DNA from: Pelagibacteraceae bacterium AG-349-E10
Lineage (GTDB): Bacteria; Pseudomonadota; Alphaproteobacteria; HIMB59
Reading direction: 5' to 3'
Length of the DNA: 64,000 bases
NCBI GenBank assembly: GCA_003281065.1
Contig: QCDA01000001.1
Location: forward strand, 1 to 64,000
In this document: positions 61,481 to 64,000 of the stretch, piece after piece
How positions within the stretch are numbered: the stretch's first letter is position 1
Layout of the letters: every line of letters starts with the position of its first letter
Notes under the pieces: model-generated
Database searches by the model: none
What the model was told of the DNA's origin: nothing
What the model saw: only the letters and a program-made list of their open reading frames with translations
Translations under genes and position numbers: made by a program

Positions 61481-61942
61481 AATAGCCTCATAGCTTGTTT
61501 CTTTTAATTCACCTGGATTATCACAAATTAATTTTTCAACTTTAAGATTATTTATTAGGATAATTGAACGAATAAGTCTCTGACCCATAAAGCTTTTTTC
61601 ATGATTTCTTATTAATTTAGAAGATAATAAAAATTCATTATTTCCATCTGATAAAAATAAAATTTCTGACTCACCTAACTCTTTTCTCCACAAATCAAGC
61701 ACGTAAGGATCATTAGTGGTCATGCAACAAATTTGATCAATTTGCTTTTCAGACATCAACTTTTTTGCACCTTTAATAAATGGAGGAAGATGTTGTATGT
61801 GACATGTTGAAGTAAATGCTCCTGGGACACAAATTATCATTGCCCTTTTAAATTTGAAGTTGTTGTGTAATCCAAAATTTTTTGTACCATCTGCCGAAAC
61901 AGATCTTAAAGTAATATCAGGAATTAAATCTCCTTCTTTCAA
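61466..61942 (-). CDS. Peroxiredoxin (Prx5-like)
   Basis: VPGAFTSTCHIQHLPPF active site; MTTNDPYVLDLWRKELG. Confidence 0.88.
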   Translation of the reverse strand: MKEGDLIPDITLRSVSADGTKNFGLHNNFKFKRAMIICVPGAFTSTCHIQHLPPFIKGAKKLMSEKQIDQICCMTTNDPYVLDLWRKELGESEILFLSDGNNEFLLSSKLIRNHEKSFMGQRLIRSIILINNLKVEKLICDNPGELKETSYEAILDRI

Positions 61943-63102
61943 TTATTAAAAAAGTTTTCTAAAGTTTTATAGTAAATTTGTTCAGTCGTTTTCAGATCCT
62001 CTATTGAAACACACTCATTAACTTTGTGCAGGGTTTTGTTAATCGTTCCAAATTCGAAGACAGGACAGACCTCTTGCATAAATCTAGCATCTGATGTTCC
62101 ACCTCCAGTATCTTGGCTAGCTTCTAATCCCGTAACATCTTTAATTGCTTTAATACAATGTTTTGTAAATGGATTATCGAAAGATTGGAAAGGCATACCT
62201 CTAAAAGTTAATTTCAATTTATACGTACAATTATTTTCAGAGCAAATCTTAGTCAAGTGTTCATCAAAATAGTTTTGTATTTTTTCTTGATCCCAGTTGT
62301 CATTAAAGCGCATATCACCAACAGTAATCAATTTTTCAGGTATTACATTCTTTGCCTTGTTATTTAAATTGATTTGAGTAAATTGCAGAGTGGATGGTTC
62401 AAAGTATTCTGCACCATCATCAAGTTTTTGATCATCAAAAAACGAGATAACCTTAGACAAACAATGTAGAGGGTTTTGAGCTAGCTGAGGATACGCAGCA
62501 TGCCCCTGTTTTCCAATAATTTCAACTTGAACATCCACAGCTCCTTTTCTTCCAACTTTGATCTGATCACCAATTATTTTCTCAGAGGATGACTCAGTGG
62601 CTATTGACCCGTCTATTCTTATATTATTTTCCTTCAACCATTTTACGACTTTCTTTACACCATTTACGGAGTCTGCTTCTTCATCCCCAGTTATGATAAA
62701 ACTTATTGTGCCATTAAAATCTTTATTTTCCTTAATGAATTTAAAGACACTTACCATGCTAGCTGCCGTACACCCTTTCATATCCTCTGATCCACGACCA
62801 TAAAGATATCCATCTTTAATTGTTGGTTCAAAAGGTGGAGTGTCCCAATCCTCTAAGTTACCAGGAGGCACTACATCAACATGACATAAAAAATTAAAAT
62901 GTTTTCCATTTGTATTAATTGGACCATAAGTAGCCATGATATTAATTACTTCGTAACTCCCATCTCCATCAAAGTTTAGTTGTTTTGTTGTAAAACCATT
63001 TTCTTCAAATACTCCCATTAAGAAATCAAAAATATCTTGTTTTGCCGGGGTAACGGAGTCGAAAGATATTAATTTTTTTGATAGCTCTATTGTGTCTAAC
63101 AT
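61939..63102 (-). CDS. dapE: Succinyl-diaminopimelate desuccinylase
   Basis: FLCHVDVVPPGNLEDWDTPPFEPTIKDGYLYGRGSEDMKGCTAA, TGDEEAD, GGTSDARFM. Confidence 0.94.
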   Translation of the reverse strand: MLDTIELSKKLISFDSVTPAKQDIFDFLMGVFEENGFTTKQLNFDGDGSYEVINIMATYGPINTNGKHFNFLCHVDVVPPGNLEDWDTPPFEPTIKDGYLYGRGSEDMKGCTAASMVSVFKFIKENKDFNGTISFIITGDEEADSVNGVKKVVKWLKENNIRIDGSIATESSSEKIIGDQIKVGRKGAVDVQVEIIGKQGHAAYPQLAQNPLHCLSKVISFFDDQKLDDGAEYFEPSTLQFTQINLNNKAKNVIPEKLITVGDMRFNDNWDQEKIQNYFDEHLTKICSENNCTYKLKLTFRGMPFQSFDNPFTKHCIKAIKDVTGLEASQDTGGGTSDARFMQEVCPVFEFGTINKTLHKVNECVSIEDLKTTEQIYYKTLENFFNN

Positions 63103-63103
63103 T

Positions 63104-63934
63104 TTAATCTCTTAGTAATTCATTGACGGAGGTTTTTGAACGAGTTTTTTCATCAACCGTTTTCACAATCACAACACAGTACAATGATGCATCTCCTTTA
63201 GAACTCGGAAGACTACCTGGAACAACTACAGAATATGGAGGAACCTTCCCCATATATATTTCTTTAGTTTCACGATTATAAATTTTTGTTGAAGCACCAA
63301 TAAATACCCCCATGGATAATACTGATCCCTCTCCAACAATTACACCCTCGGCGACTTCTGACCTCGCACCAATAAAACAATTATCCTCTATTATAACTGG
63401 ATTTGCCTGCAAGGGTTCTAAGACTCCTCCTATGCCTGCACCTCCTGAGATATGACAGTTTTTTCCAACTTGAGCACAAGAACCAACTGTAGCCCAAGTA
63501 TCAACCATAGTTCCTTCATCTACATATGCGCCCAAATTAACAAAACAAGGCATAAGCACAGCACTTTTTGCAATAAATGCAGACCTCCTTACAACACAGT
63601 TAGGAACAGCTCTAAAACCAGCTGACTGAAAATTTTCTGATTTCCAATCTTGGAATTTTGAAGGAACTTTATCCCACCATGAAGTAGAGCCGTCTTTTGC
63701 ACTCGGACCGCCAGTAATTATTTCCATATCTTGAATTCTAAAACTTAAAAGAATTGCTTTTTTAAGCCATTGATTTACATGCCAATCGTTTTCTTTTTTT
63801 TCGCATACTCGAAGCTTTCCCTCATCCAATAAGTTAAGAACACTCTCTACATTTTTTTTTGCTTCATTATCCTCAATAAAATTAATCTGATCTCTTTGAT
63901 CCCATAATTTTTCAATTATATTTTGATGGCTCAT
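63104..63934 (-). CDS. dapD: 2,3,4,5-tetrahydropyridine-2,6-dicarboxylate N-succinyltransferase
   Basis: Left-handed beta-helix hexapeptides; [40 protein letters not shown]; adjacent to dapE. Confidence 0.95.
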   Translation of the reverse strand: MSHQNIIEKLWDQRDQINFIEDNEAKKNVESVLNLLDEGKLRVCEKKENDWHVNQWLKKAILLSFRIQDMEIITGGPSAKDGSTSWWDKVPSKFQDWKSENFQSAGFRAVPNCVVRRSAFIAKSAVLMPCFVNLGAYVDEGTMVDTWATVGSCAQVGKNCHISGGAGIGGVLEPLQANPVIIEDNCFIGARSEVAEGVIVGEGSVLSMGVFIGASTKIYNRETKEIYMGKVPPYSVVVPGSLPSSKGDASLYCVVIVKTVDEKTRSKTSVNELLRD

Positions 63935-64000
63935 AATACTTTTATATCACGTTTTTTAAAAAATTTTCCAAATCATCAGTAACGTGTGATATGTATCCTT

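Noticed and set aside
1-64000. CRISPR arrays, IS elements, prophage or defence-system modules
   Set aside because: No repeat-spacer pattern, transposase, integrase, nuclease or toxin-antitoxin signatures were seen.

Overview
AT-rich window from a streamlined bacterium. Gene content and order (dapD/dapE/truA/fmt/def, dnaX-ybaB-recR, IalB-like protein, DctPQM) suggest a marine alphaproteobacterium, but the taxonomy is inference. Left part (0-17.5 kb): a 5'-truncated acetoacetyl-CoA synthetase, a thiolase, a TRAP transporter (DctP convergent to DctQM), then sdhCDAB-mdh-sucA-sucB convergent with acnA. Centre (17.6-48.2 kb): a ~30 kb polyol/sugar-phosphate catabolic island. It holds two ABC importers, four FGGY kinases (GlpK, an erythritol-kinase-like protein and two others), GlpD, two AraM/G1PDH-family dehydrogenases, a GpsA-like dehydrogenase, three class II aldolases (one fused to an SDR), two stand-alone SDRs, a HAD phosphatase, a 2-hydroxyacid dehydrogenase and RpiB. 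Right part (48.2-64 kb): small-protein genes, DMT and AmpG-like transporters, an IalB-like protein, cytochrome c, kdsB, pheA, the SRP RNA gene, dnaX, ybaB, recR, def, fmt, truA, a GT4 glycosyltransferase with no ATG/GTG/TTG at its natural N-terminus, a peroxiredoxin, dapE and dapD. Best candidates for a second look: the polyol-phosphate island, including an ABC importer with two complementarily degenerate ATPases and another with duplicated MalG-type permeases; an unassigned ~86 nt structured element between dctQ and sdhC; near-perfect hairpins directly behind both ABC substrate-binding-protein genes; and a likely AUU start codon. No searches were run; all names come from motif reading and memory of families.
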